From: Lachnospiraceae bacterium C10
GTDB lineage: Bacteria; Bacillota; Clostridia; Lachnospirales; Lachnospiraceae
Length of the DNA: 64,000 bases
Direction: 5' to 3'
Assembly: GCA_900100095.1 (NCBI GenBank)
Contig: FMTN01000016.1
Span: forward strand, 41,617 to 105,616
The notes under the pieces are model-generated. The model saw nothing but the letters and a program-made list of their open reading frames with translations. It was not told the DNA's origin and did not search any database. Below are positions 24,911 to 32,959 of this stretch, in pieces (the first letter of the stretch is position 1; each line of letters opens with the position of its first letter). The position numbers were made by a program, and so were the translations under genes.

Positions 24911-25420
24911 ATGATAACACCAGATAAGGTTCAGCAGGCAGCCGAATTAAAGGAAGAAGAGAACTATAGGTTCCGTACATTTTTAAAAGGCCATGCGGAT
25001 GAGAAAAAATTGGATAAACAGTTCCTTGAGTTACATAATGAATTGTTTTCAGATTATGATTGCAGTAAATGTCGAAACTGCTGCAGGCTGTATAAAGGGA
25101 GTATACCAGCTGAGGATATTGAGAATGATGCGAGACATCTGGGAATATCAGAAGAACAGTTTATTGATTTTTTCTTAGAAAAGGATGAATATGGACTAGA
25201 GTATCAAACGAAGCATAAGCCTTGCGATTTCTTGAATGGGGATGGGGAGTGTAAGCTCGGAGAATGTAGACCGAAAAACTGTAAGAATTATCCATATACC
25301 AATCAACCGGAAAGATTACATAGCTTACTTGGATTCTTAGATATCATATCAATCTGCCCTGTTGCTTACGAAATATTTGAGAGATTAAAAAAGGAGTATG
25401 GTTTTAGGGCAAAAAAATAA
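24911..25420 (+). CDS. YkgJ family cysteine cluster protein
   Basis: A 169-residue protein with the CxxCxxCC cluster (YDCSKCRNCCRLYKG, residues about 50-65) and later Cys: PCDFLNGDGECKLGECRPKN then CKNYP. This arrangement is the YkgJ/UPF0153 zinc- or iron-binding family. Biochemical role not established. ATG 24911 has AAGGAGAAG 6 bases upstream; the earlier in-frame start at 24866 has no RBS. Confidence 0.8.
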   Translation: MITPDKVQQAAELKEEENYRFRTFLKGHADEKKLDKQFLELHNELFSDYDCSKCRNCCRLYKGSIPAEDIENDARHLGISEEQFIDFFLEKDEYGLEYQTKHKPCDFLNGDGECKLGECRPKNCKNYPYTNQPERLHSLLGFLDIISICPVAYEIFERLKKEYGFRAKK

Positions 25421-25462
25421 GTATTTGTACTTGAAATCTTGAGGGACAGGGCAGGTAAAAAT

Positions 25463-25516
25463 ATGAATTGGATGAATTTATTTGAAAACCATATATTAAA
25501 CCGGGGTATGATGTAG
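25463..25516 (+). pseudogene. Possible SWIM zinc-finger protein N-terminal fragment
   Basis: A 17-codon frame, MNWMNLFENHILNRGMM. 'W..LFE.HILNRG' resembles the first residues of SWIM zinc-finger proteins, which normally continue YDYY. Very short; low confidence. Confidence 0.3.
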
Positions 25517-25644
25517 CGATAAAGTTTTTGAACAATTGTGCCGATAAAGGTAATAGAAACTGAAAAATTACGGCAAAGGATTGCACTTATTTCAATGGAT
25601 TGACATTGGAATAGGTGCATTTTTTATTGAAAGGGGGCTTTTTT

Positions 25645-26556
25645 ATGGTTATAGGAAATACAGGAATAAGGCCGTATATTTCTGCTTCATCATTCATGAC
25701 CGAAAAGTGTGGTCATGAAAGGGACGGAGGTGCTTTTTCGACATACTTAAAAAAAGACGACAAGGGTGATTTGATTACTGAAGCATCACGGATAGTTCAG
25801 GTTGAACAGACAGCAGCAACGCGCCGGACAAGTGCTGTTGAGGAGGTTAGCTCTGAAGGATTATCTAAAGATCGGAAAGTGATAGGAATTACATCTTATC
25901 CGGTTTCTAGTCTTGTTAGTAATCTTGTTGTTGCATATGAAGCGGAAGAATCAACAGCAGAAGATCCGATTGTGCAGATTACTATGAAGCAGAACGGGGA
26001 GAAACATACATATAATATTCATGTTAATGATGTTGATCCTCAGAATGCAACCGATATGGAGATGTTTTCATATCTAACATATCAAGGTCATATTGGGAAT
26101 AAAATCCCAGGTGCAATCAATAACTGGGCAGCTTACAAGACACTCCAGCTTGAGAATAACTGGGATGTTTATCAGAATATGGATTATTCTATGGGCGAGT
26201 ATAACTTTATGTCTAAGAAGAATAATGCGTTAGACATTGTTAAAAGTGTTCATTCATGGATGAAGGATAATCCGCACCCGGATGCCAAGAAACAGACCAA
26301 ATGGTGTGAACAGTTGATAGATATGTTTAAGAACAAGGAAGTTACATATAATACATCTTCTGTAGCCCGAAATAGTAACCAAAACCTGATTGATATTATT
26401 AATACAATGAACGGAACGCAGAGGGTAAAAGTGAATTTTAATGGAAATACGTCTGATGAGCTTCCGTCGTTTATTAGTCGTGTGTGGACTGCAGAGGAAC
26501 TTCAACAGCAGTTGGATGATCAGGTTCGTAACAATCAGCAAAAGATAAGATTGTAA
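25645..26556 (+). CDS. Hypothetical protein, first of a pair
   Basis: A 303-residue protein starting MVIGNTGIRPYISASSFMTE; ATG 25645 has AAAGGGGG upstream. No signal peptide or membrane segment. A central region (IVQITMKQNGEKHTYNIHVN, DVDPQNATDMEMFSYLTYQG) is shared in style with the next gene (both read Ser/Asp-rich with 'SxPSGGHLKVNVN' or 'THYNIHVN' strands). I remember similar paired hypothetical proteins in Lachnospiraceae but no function. The C-terminal half is helical (WTAEELQQQLDDQVRNNQQK). Confidence 0.55.
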   Translation: MVIGNTGIRPYISASSFMTEKCGHERDGGAFSTYLKKDDKGDLITEASRIVQVEQTAATRRTSAVEEVSSEGLSKDRKVIGITSYPVSSLVSNLVVAYEAEESTAEDPIVQITMKQNGEKHTYNIHVNDVDPQNATDMEMFSYLTYQGHIGNKIPGAINNWAAYKTLQLENNWDVYQNMDYSMGEYNFMSKKNNALDIVKSVHSWMKDNPHPDAKKQTKWCEQLIDMFKNKEVTYNTSSVARNSNQNLIDIINTMNGTQRVKVNFNGNTSDELPSFISRVWTAEELQQQLDDQVRNNQQKIRL

Positions 26557-26635
26557 CAATTAAAATAGTACCACTTGGACCTTTCTGGGAAGTGGAGCAG
26601 TTGTGATTGACAGATCGACTGCAGAAAGGATAAAT

Positions 26636-27613
26636 ATGAGTACATCTGCAATTATGAGTTCGCAGCGCTTTGATGCTGCAATATGTATAAGTAATTCTGA
26701 AAAGGTAGATGCTACAGAAAGAAGAGCATCTTTTTCGGATGTGTTAAAAGGAGAGCAGAAAAGCTGTCCATACAGTAGTATGGCAGAAGATGGCGTGATT
26801 GAGTATAACGGTGTCATTTTTGTCTGCGATTATGAGTCGAATTCTATATGTTTAGGGGATGTGTCTAAGCCAAATGAAGTGTTAAATATTAGTCTTCCAA
26901 GCGGTGGCCATTTAAAGGTTAATGTAAATAATCTTGGAGATTTATCAAATGCTTCGGGAATGTTTTCTCCTGCTGATCTTGCGGCCATAATGAGGGCAAT
27001 AGCACAATACAATCATTGCGCGCGTAAAGTTAAGGAAGCTGAGGACGAAGAAGTCGAAAACGATATCCAGATTATTTGGCAGAAAGCTAGTTTCAGTAGT
27101 GCGCTTAGAACTTTTGAAGAATCCCATAAATTGTCAGCGCAGGGTTTGAAAGAAGTGAAAGATTGGCGCGACATGTCCGGTGAAGAGTGGGACAAGATGC
27201 TAGAAGACGTTGACAATTATATTGATGCATTTAAAGAACAAATGCGTGAAATGAAAGAAAAGCAAGATGAAGCGGCACAAAAGGCGGCTTTGGAGGCTGA
27301 TTCAGACATGAAAACTATTGCATCGTCATCTGCGGCATTAGCTGTTGCTAATGGATTTGATTCAGGGACCTCTGTAAAAGATAGTGAATCTGAGGATGGT
27401 GCTGATCATGAGAAGAATTGGACAAAGAAGTTAAAGACGGATGATCAGACGATTCTTATGACAGCAAAAGAAGCGCAAAAGATGGAAAGAAATGCAGCAT
27501 CAAGGTTGCAAGAAATCCAATTAGATGGTGTGACGGCCATGAAAGCATCTGCTGATTATGTAATCTCGAAATATATGCGCAATATGGATGATTATGATAT
27601 GAATAGTATTTGA
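26636..27613 (+). CDS. Hypothetical coiled-coil protein, second of a pair
   Basis: A 325-residue protein from ATG 26636 (GAAAGG 6 bases upstream; an in-frame GTG at 26603 is an alternative). N-terminal half has beta character (DGVIEYNGVIFVCDYESNSI, LPSGGHLKVNVNNLGDLSNA). The C-terminal half has long charged helices (DNYIDAFKEQMREMKEKQDE, AAQKAALEADSDMKTIASSS). It follows the previous gene by 79 bases and ends in a strong terminator, so the two look like one unit. Function unknown. Confidence 0.55.
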   Translation: MSTSAIMSSQRFDAAICISNSEKVDATERRASFSDVLKGEQKSCPYSSMAEDGVIEYNGVIFVCDYESNSICLGDVSKPNEVLNISLPSGGHLKVNVNNLGDLSNASGMFSPADLAAIMRAIAQYNHCARKVKEAEDEEVENDIQIIWQKASFSSALRTFEESHKLSAQGLKEVKDWRDMSGEEWDKMLEDVDNYIDAFKEQMREMKEKQDEAAQKAALEADSDMKTIASSSAALAVANGFDSGTSVKDSESEDGADHEKNWTKKLKTDDQTILMTAKEAQKMERNAASRLQEIQLDGVTAMKASADYVISKYMRNMDDYDMNSI

Positions 27614-27642
27614 CAGAAGAGATTATCTGGCCAATGTGAAAT

Positions 27643-27676
27643 GGCCTGTACCTAAATATTGGGTACAGGCTATTTT
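27643..27676 (+). terminator. Intrinsic terminator after the hypothetical pair
   Basis: GGCCTGTACC-TAAATATT-GGGTACAGGC then TATTTT. Confidence 0.8.
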
Positions 27677-27745
27677 GCATTAAATCGGCTCTTTGCTAAT
27701 TGTTTTGGGTGTGGCATGATGCTATTATTAATGTGAGGAGTAAGT

Positions 27746-28597
27746 ATGGCTAAGAAAAAGGTTACAGAGGATGAATCCTCTAGAAAAGAGCTTAGCGCTC
27801 AAATTAATGCTGAGCTTGATAAAGCGATTGATGATTTAACTTTATTCGATGATGACCTTATGAGCAAGGTTTTTGATGGAAATATTGAAGCCACAGAACT
27901 TTTGTTGCAGATTATTCTTGAACGTAAGGATGTCAAGGTTGTTAGAGTTAAAGGTCAGGTTGAACTTAAGAGCCCATATTCAGGTGGAAGAAATATCAAG
28001 CTTGATATTGATGCTGTAGATGAAAATGGTGTAGAGTTTGATGTAGAGGTTCAGCGAAATACTAAGGGTTCCCATATTAGACGACCAAGATTTCATCAAA
28101 GCATGATGGATTCAAGACTTTTAAAGAAGAACCAAGAATTCAAAGAACTAAAGGACACTTATGTTATTTTTATTTGTCAGCATGACAAATTTAAGGAAAA
28201 CAAGCCGATATATCATGTAGATAAGATTATCAGAGAAACAGGAAAAGTTTTTGATGATGGTGCCCATATTATTTACGTTAACGGTAAGTATAGAGGCGAA
28301 GATGATTTCGGTAAGTTAGCGCATGACTTTAATTGCAAAAAGGCAGACAATATTTATTTTAAGCCTCTCGCTGATGGAGTTAGGCATTTCAAAGAAACTG
28401 AGAAAGGACGTGATGCTATGTGTGAAGCATTTACAAAGTTAGCTGATAAAGTTGCTGATGAAAGAGAAATGCAGACTACAGCTCGCAATGTTGCCACATT
28501 GATGGAAAGCATGAAGATGACATTAGAGCAGGCTATGAATGCTTTGAAAATTCAGGGCAAAGAACGTGCAATCATAGCAAAGCAGCTCCAAAAGTAA
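27746..28597 (+). CDS. Rpn-family PD-(D/E)XK nuclease (transposase-related)
   Basis: A 283-residue protein. DDDLMSKVFDGNIEATELLL then QIILERKDVKVVRVKGQVEL matches the start of Rpn/PDDEXK_2 proteins. KLDIDAVDENGVEFDVEVQR contains the D...E-x-Q active-site strand pair, and RPRFHQSMMDSRLLKKNQEF follows. The C-terminal helix (TTARNVATLMESMKMTLEQA) is typical. Rpn proteins are DNA endonucleases linked to recombination and phage defence, often in variable copy number. RBS GTGAGGAG precedes ATG. Confidence 0.8.
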   Translation: MAKKKVTEDESSRKELSAQINAELDKAIDDLTLFDDDLMSKVFDGNIEATELLLQIILERKDVKVVRVKGQVELKSPYSGGRNIKLDIDAVDENGVEFDVEVQRNTKGSHIRRPRFHQSMMDSRLLKKNQEFKELKDTYVIFICQHDKFKENKPIYHVDKIIRETGKVFDDGAHIIYVNGKYRGEDDFGKLAHDFNCKKADNIYFKPLADGVRHFKETEKGRDAMCEAFTKLADKVADEREMQTTARNVATLMESMKMTLEQAMNALKIQGKERAIIAKQLQK

Positions 28598-28680
28598 AAC
28601 TTAATTATAGCTACAAAGCATATTGAAAGCAGTGGACTCATATGTCTGCTGCTTTTTTGCGCAATTTTTTAAACCGATAA

Positions 28681-29472
28681 ATTCATCGTAGACTTTTTAC
28701 AGGAGTTTATTCACATGCAGGTAAAATCAGAGACTATAACATCCGTAAAGATGAATGGGGGGATGGTGCATCTGTAATGTATGGAGGAGCATTGGAGCTT
28801 CGTGAGACCTTAGAGTATGACTTTAAAACGGAGCAGGAGTTTTCCTATGTAGATTTGACTATGAGCGAGATCATAAAGCATTTAGCCCGCTTTGTTTCGC
28901 GCCTTTGGCAGATTCATATCTTTTGCGAAGGAAATACGAGGACTACGGCTGTTTTTTTCATAAAATACCTAAGGTCGATGGGCTTTGATGTGACCAATGA
29001 TGTATTTGCTAATAATGCCTGGTATTTCAGAAATTCACTTGTAAGGGCAAATTACAGGGATGTAAAAAATGGCGTATATGAGGACATGTCTTTTTTGGAG
29101 ACATTTCTTAGGAATCTCCTTATGGGAGAGCATAACGAGCTTAAAAACAGGTACATGCATATAAGATGGGAAGAAACAGCACATTCAACGTCAAAACAGC
29201 ACATTGAACAGCACATTGGACAACACATTCAAGAACAAAACAGCATTTTGAATCTGTTGGATACCAAAGAAATCTCAGCTAAGATGAAGAGCAATATTAC
29301 AAAGTTGTATGAAGCTTTTGGGATGGAAAAGATATTCGGAAGAAGTGATGTGATAGGGGTACTTGGAATAACTGAAAGACCTGCTTCTACACTGCTTGGA
29401 AAGATGTATTCTCTGGGGTTAACTGAGAAAATAACCGGGGCAGGAAAGGGAAAATATCGGTTCATTGTGTGA
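28681..29472 (+). pseudogene. Fic-domain protein with lost 5' end
   Basis: The frame is open from a TAA at 28678-28680. It begins RRLFTGVYSHAGKIRDYNIR, a Fic sequence, so coding similarity starts well before the first usable ATG at 28777. The active-site loop IHIFCEGNTRTTAVFFIKYL keeps His and the E-G-N-x-R core. The C-terminal half has a short tandem repeat (KQHIEQHIGQHIQEQ) and a winged helix (SDVIGVLGITERPASTLLGK). The inhibitory/N-terminal region is missing, so the protein is probably not functional in its original form. Confidence 0.7.
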
Positions 29473-29490
29473 TGTTAAAACTAATCTAAG

Positions 29491-29643
29491 CCTATTACAC
29501 AAGCATCACTTATAAAAATACCTGATTCATTTAAGAAGATAATTATTACGAGTGGAAACTTCCCGGTGTGGAGAAATGATCAAGGTATAACAATTAGTGG
29601 ACTATTTGATTTCTTACAGAATGACGATAGCCTAGATTATTGA
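29491..29643 (+). pseudogene. C-terminal fragment of an ATP-binding (DUF4143-type) protein
   Basis: A 50-codon frame without start: IPDSFKKIIITSGNFPVWRN then DQGITISGLFDFLQNDDSLD. It resembles the strand-plus-tail that closes the ATPase part of AAA/DUF4143 proteins ('I(V/I)TSGDFP.W...G....GL.DFL.D.DSL'). Confidence 0.45.
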
Positions 29644-29723
29644 ACGTTTTAACCAGGGTAGAGAAAAAAATAGAAATGTGGTAATATACATAAGATTATG
29701 ACCAAAAGTGTCATAAATATTGA

Positions 29724-29771
29724 AAACACAGAGAAATTGATCTCGTGGCTGACGCGTTAAAAGTGGTATAA
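29724..29771 (+). pseudogene. Possible C-terminal tail of a tyrosine integrase
   Basis: Fifteen codons after a stop read KHREIDLVADALKVV then TAA, like the last helix of Tn916-type integrases (compare 'DEKRREMMSISESLKVI' at the end of the intact integrase at 40,880). It lies 108 bases before the ychF attachment core, where an earlier element's integrase would end. Confidence 0.35.
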
Positions 29772-29879
29772 AACTTAATACCATCACCAACGGATTGGTG
29801 CCCGCTGTGGTGCCCGGTCAAAACAGGAAGACGCGAAAAGCCCATAAAATAAAGACTTTTAAAGGAGATATAAGAACAT

Positions 29880-29895
29880 ATGAAACTAGGAATCG
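29880..29895 (+). repeat. Attachment-site core, left end (attL)
   Basis: ATGAAACTAGGAATCG is identical to the first 16 bases of ychF at 41022-41037. The leader AAGGAGATATAAGAACAT before it also parallels the ychF leader AAGGAGATATAGAAGAAA. After the core the sequence departs from ychF. Confidence 0.88.
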
Positions 29896-30022
29896 CTCCG
29901 AGCTTACGATTTCGATGCATCTCTTTATAAATGCTTAAATGACCTTAAAGCCTTATGGATACTGTATTTCATAAGGTGTCTTATTTCAATAAAACTCATT
30001 ATAACTCTATGTTATTCTGGAA

Positions 30023-30044
30023 AAATTGGTACGTAAGTGGTACC
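30023..30044 (+). repeat. Left arm-type repeat of the element
   Basis: AAATTGGTACGTAAGTGGTACC contains GGTACGTA and a GGTACC half copy; AAATTGGTACGTAA recurs at 40956-40969 near the other end. Confidence 0.65.
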
Positions 30045-30068
30045 GAAAAGTGAAACTAGATGTTATAT

Positions 30069-30203
30069 CAAAATGAGCCCTAATACTTGAACGAAGTGGC
30101 ACTTAGCTTTAAGTGCCTTGATTAATACAAAATAAACCCGTCCGGGGATGTCAATGACAGAGAAGATTGCTCTGGTAATTGACGTGCCTGGACGGGTTTG
30201 TTA
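30069..30203 (+). repeat. About 136-bp hairpin-forming repeat, copy 2
   Basis: Second copy of the repeat at 20555-20691. It has a perfect hairpin GGCACTTA-GCTT-TAAGTGCC (degenerate in copy 1) and the long stem AAACCCGTCC/GGACGGGTTT with inner stems. It lies 174 bases inside the left end of the integrative element. Confidence 0.75.
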
Positions 30204-30252
30204 TTTGCGAATCATCTTTATTCTTTTTAATGGGCACTTATCTGAAAAATAT

Positions 30253-30310
30253 TTCTCATATTATTCCCAATGTGCTATACTCTATTTGTTGGGAATAAAG
30301 TTGGGAATAA
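30253..30310 (+). promoter_or_regulatory. Promoter of the cargo operon with TTGGGAATAA operator-like repeats
   Basis: -35 TTCTCA (30253-30258), 17-bp spacer, -10 TATACT (30276-30281). TTGGGAATAA occurs inverted at 30261-30270 between the boxes, and directly at 30289-30298 and 30301-30310 after the -10. The same 12-bp period recurs inside the coding region of the first gene at 31498-31530. Confidence 0.65.
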
Positions 30311-30332
30311 ATTGCATATAAGGGTGAGAATC

Positions 30333-31748
30333 ATGGGTGAAAACTTTGAAAAGATTATACGAGATCTTTGTGCAAATAAAGACGAACACGAATGGTATGA
30401 GTTTAAAGAGAATTGGTATGAACCTGTCGCCTTGGGGGAATATGTTTCAGCTCTTTCAAATGCTGCTGCTTTTCATAGAAAGAAGTATGGATATTTCGTC
30501 TGGGGTATTAATAATGATTCACACGAAATCGTTGGGACGGTATTTGATCAGTACGTGGAATATAAGAGCGAACCATATCAGAATTATCTTGCGAGGAATC
30601 TGTCTCCAAGTCTCAACTTTAAATTTGAGGATGGTTTGATTAATGGAAAAAAGATTGTTTTGCTTATAGTTCCAGCAGCGACAGAGATACCGACTGCCTT
30701 TCGAGATAATAGATTCATAAGAATAGGTTCCTCCAAAGCAAATTTGAAAGATTATCCCAAGAGGGAAGTGGAACTGTTTGAAATACTAAGTAATAGAACT
30801 GAGACTGTCGAAAATATGCCTGCGAAATATCAGGATCTGACGTTTTCAAAACTGTTTGGATACTATGGCTCCAAGGGCATTGTTCTGAAAGAAAAAACTT
30901 TTGAAAAGAATCTTGGGCTACTGACTGAGGAGAGCGAATATAATCTGCTTGCACAACTTTTATCGGATAATTCACATTTCCCGTTGCGCATCTCCATTTT
31001 TGAGGGAAAGACTAAGGGCTCAAATCTCTTTTCAGTTCGGGAATTTGGAAATAATTGTCTTTTGTACACGCTGGATGAGGTACTTCGATATGGGGATGTA
31101 ATCAATGTTATTCAAGTGGATGAGACAAATAGGGTGGTTGAGCGAAAGGAAGTTCCTTTCTTTGATAACAAGGCATTCAGGGAAGCTGTCATTAACGCTG
31201 TTTTGCATAATCTTTGGGTAAGTGGAAATGAGCCGATGATTTCGGTGTTCTCAGATCGGATAGAAATATTATCGAGAGGGGCGATTCCAAAAAATCAGAC
31301 AAAAGAAGGCTTTTTCTCCGGAGAATCAGTGCCGGTAAATGCAAAGCTTTCGGAAATATTTCTTCAGCTGCATATAAGTGAGAAGTCGGGGCGTGGTGTC
31401 CCTAAAATCACGGAGGTGTATGGCAAAGATGCATTTACGTTTCGTGAGAATTCTATCGTTGTCACAATACCTTTTAATAGGTTAAAGGATGGAAAAGTTG
31501 GGAATAAAATAGGGAATAAAGTTGGGAATACTGGAGCAAAGAAAATAGCTAGGGGTAAAAGCCTAAATAAGCGCCGGGAGCAGATACTTAACGAGATGAG
31601 AGATAATCCTAATGTTACTACTGCTGAGTTGCATCTGCTATTAGAAATCAGTGAGACAGCGGTTGAAAACAATATCACTTTCTTAAAAGAAAACGGCTAC
31701 ATTGAAAGAGTCGGGGCGAAAAAGAATGGCTACTGGAGAGTCCTATAG
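30333..31748 (+). CDS. AlbA_2/Schlafen-type - GHKL ATPase - HTH regulator-like protein
   Basis: A 471-residue protein. Residues 1-150 are an AlbA_2 (Schlafen-like) domain: HEWYEFKENWYEPVALGEYV, GKKIVLLIVPAATEIPTAFR, RFIRIGSSKANLKDYP. Residues about 270-390 are an HATPase_c_4/RecG-like module (FREAVINAVLHNLWVSGNEP, ISVFSDRIEILSRGAIPKNQ, SGRGVPKITEVYG). A repeated linker KVGNKIGNKVGN leads to a winged helix (NVTTAELHLLLEISETAVEN). Such proteins act as regulators near variable genes. ATG 30333 has AAGGGTGAG upstream; an in-frame ATG at 30270 lies inside the promoter. The CARF gene starts 35 bases after its stop. Confidence 0.75.
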   Translation: MGENFEKIIRDLCANKDEHEWYEFKENWYEPVALGEYVSALSNAAAFHRKKYGYFVWGINNDSHEIVGTVFDQYVEYKSEPYQNYLARNLSPSLNFKFEDGLINGKKIVLLIVPAATEIPTAFRDNRFIRIGSSKANLKDYPKREVELFEILSNRTETVENMPAKYQDLTFSKLFGYYGSKGIVLKEKTFEKNLGLLTEESEYNLLAQLLSDNSHFPLRISIFEGKTKGSNLFSVREFGNNCLLYTLDEVLRYGDVINVIQVDETNRVVERKEVPFFDNKAFREAVINAVLHNLWVSGNEPMISVFSDRIEILSRGAIPKNQTKEGFFSGESVPVNAKLSEIFLQLHISEKSGRGVPKITEVYGKDAFTFRENSIVVTIPFNRLKDGKVGNKIGNKVGNTGAKKIARGKSLNKRREQILNEMRDNPNVTTAELHLLLEISETAVENNITFLKENGYIERVGAKKNGYWRVL

Positions 31749-31783
31749 GCTATATTTGTGACAATAGAATGGGAGGCACGGTG

Positions 31784-32953
31784 ATGGTTGTAAATTTTGA
31801 GTTTTTAGGTGGAGAGCCTATAGAGAATCTTATCACTTGCATGAATTTCAAGATTGATAAAGTGGTTTTCTTTGGATATCACTCTGTCATTGAGGAACAA
31901 AAGGCCAAAACGGAAAAGTTCCTAAAGAAGTATTGCGGAGTTCAGACGGTGGTATTTCATCCATTATCGCCGAACAATCTTCAGTCAACCCTGAATACAA
32001 TGAGGAAAGAAGTGCAGCACGAGCGCAGTCAAAAAAACCGTATCTTCTTTGATATCACAGGCGGTGAGAGTTTAATACTTGTTGCATTTGGCATGCTTTC
32101 AAAAGAATTTGAGACTCCGATGCACATGTATGATATTCCAAATGACAAACTGATCGAACTTGACGATGGAGCAAGGATCTGCATCAGTAACGATGTTGAA
32201 ATGAGAAAGATTCCGATGTCGCTTAAGCTGTTGATAAAAATGCATGGCGGCAAGATTAATAAAAATCTTTATAAAGAGATTAAGGAGATTGATGATCCTG
32301 AGTTTATGGACGATGTGGAGAAAATATACCAAGTCGCAAAGCAGAATTGGGACTTCTGGAATCCATTTTCAAGCCTTCTCAGGGAGATAATGGTTCCGAT
32401 TGATCCTGCTACGATGCAAGTCAGTAAACGGGCACAGACAATACTTAATGCATTGGGTGCATCGAACACTAAGTTAAAAACTATTCGTAAGCTTAACGAT
32501 ATCGTTGACAGTCTGGCTGAAGAAGGCATCCTTTTGGATGTGGATCATGCAGATGGACACTATAGGTTCAGATTCAAAAATCAGGCAGTTAAGGATTGCC
32601 TATGGGAAGGTGGCAGTATTCTGGAACTGCATACCTGTCAAAGAGAGGCAGTACATAGTAGCGAATGTCAGGTTGGTGTTCATATCGACTGGGATGGTGT
32701 GATTCACAGTCAGCCGGGTGTGGATGTGTTGAATGAAATAGATGTTTTGGCACTTGATGGTTATATTCCAACATTTATTTCGTGTAAGACCGGAAAGATG
32801 GGTGCCCAACAGGCATTGCATGCATTGTATGAATTGGAAACAGTGGCTAGCAGATTTGGTGGTAAATACGCAAAAAAGGTTCTTGTTACAGCTAAAGAAC
32901 TGGGTGAGGTTTACCTGGAACGTGCAGCTGAGATGGGAATAGAAGTGAGGTAA
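31784..32953 (+). CDS. Card1/Can2-like CARF - PD-(D/E)XK nuclease (DUF1887)
   Basis: A 389-residue protein. Residues 1 to about 140 form a CARF Rossmann domain: NFEFLGGEPIENLITCMNFK, IDKVVFFGYHSVIEEQ and the ligand-loop strand NRIFFDITGGESLILVAFGM, corresponding to the family's 'N-x-TGGTK'. A helical/wHTH linker follows. Residues about 275-370 are the nuclease: GGSILELHTCQREAVHSSEC, LNEIDVLALDGYIPTFISCK then TGKMGAQQ. Type III CRISPR Card1/Can2 nucleases (about 370 residues, same order) cut DNA/RNA when cyclic tetra-adenylate binds the CARF domain. The E-x-K position reads S-C-K here. ATG 31784 is chosen for GGGAGG 7 bases upstream. No CRISPR genes are nearby. Confidence 0.8.
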   Translation: MVVNFEFLGGEPIENLITCMNFKIDKVVFFGYHSVIEEQKAKTEKFLKKYCGVQTVVFHPLSPNNLQSTLNTMRKEVQHERSQKNRIFFDITGGESLILVAFGMLSKEFETPMHMYDIPNDKLIELDDGARICISNDVEMRKIPMSLKLLIKMHGGKINKNLYKEIKEIDDPEFMDDVEKIYQVAKQNWDFWNPFSSLLREIMVPIDPATMQVSKRAQTILNALGASNTKLKTIRKLNDIVDSLAEEGILLDVDHADGHYRFRFKNQAVKDCLWEGGSILELHTCQREAVHSSECQVGVHIDWDGVIHSQPGVDVLNEIDVLALDGYIPTFISCKTGKMGAQQALHALYELETVASRFGGKYAKKVLVTAKELGEVYLERAAEMGIEVR

Positions 32954-32959
32954 CTGAAA

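Noticed and set aside
30270..30332. Upstream start at 30270 for the AlbA gene
   Set aside because: The ATG lies between the -35 and -10 boxes, has no RBS, and the extra residues only translate the operator repeats.
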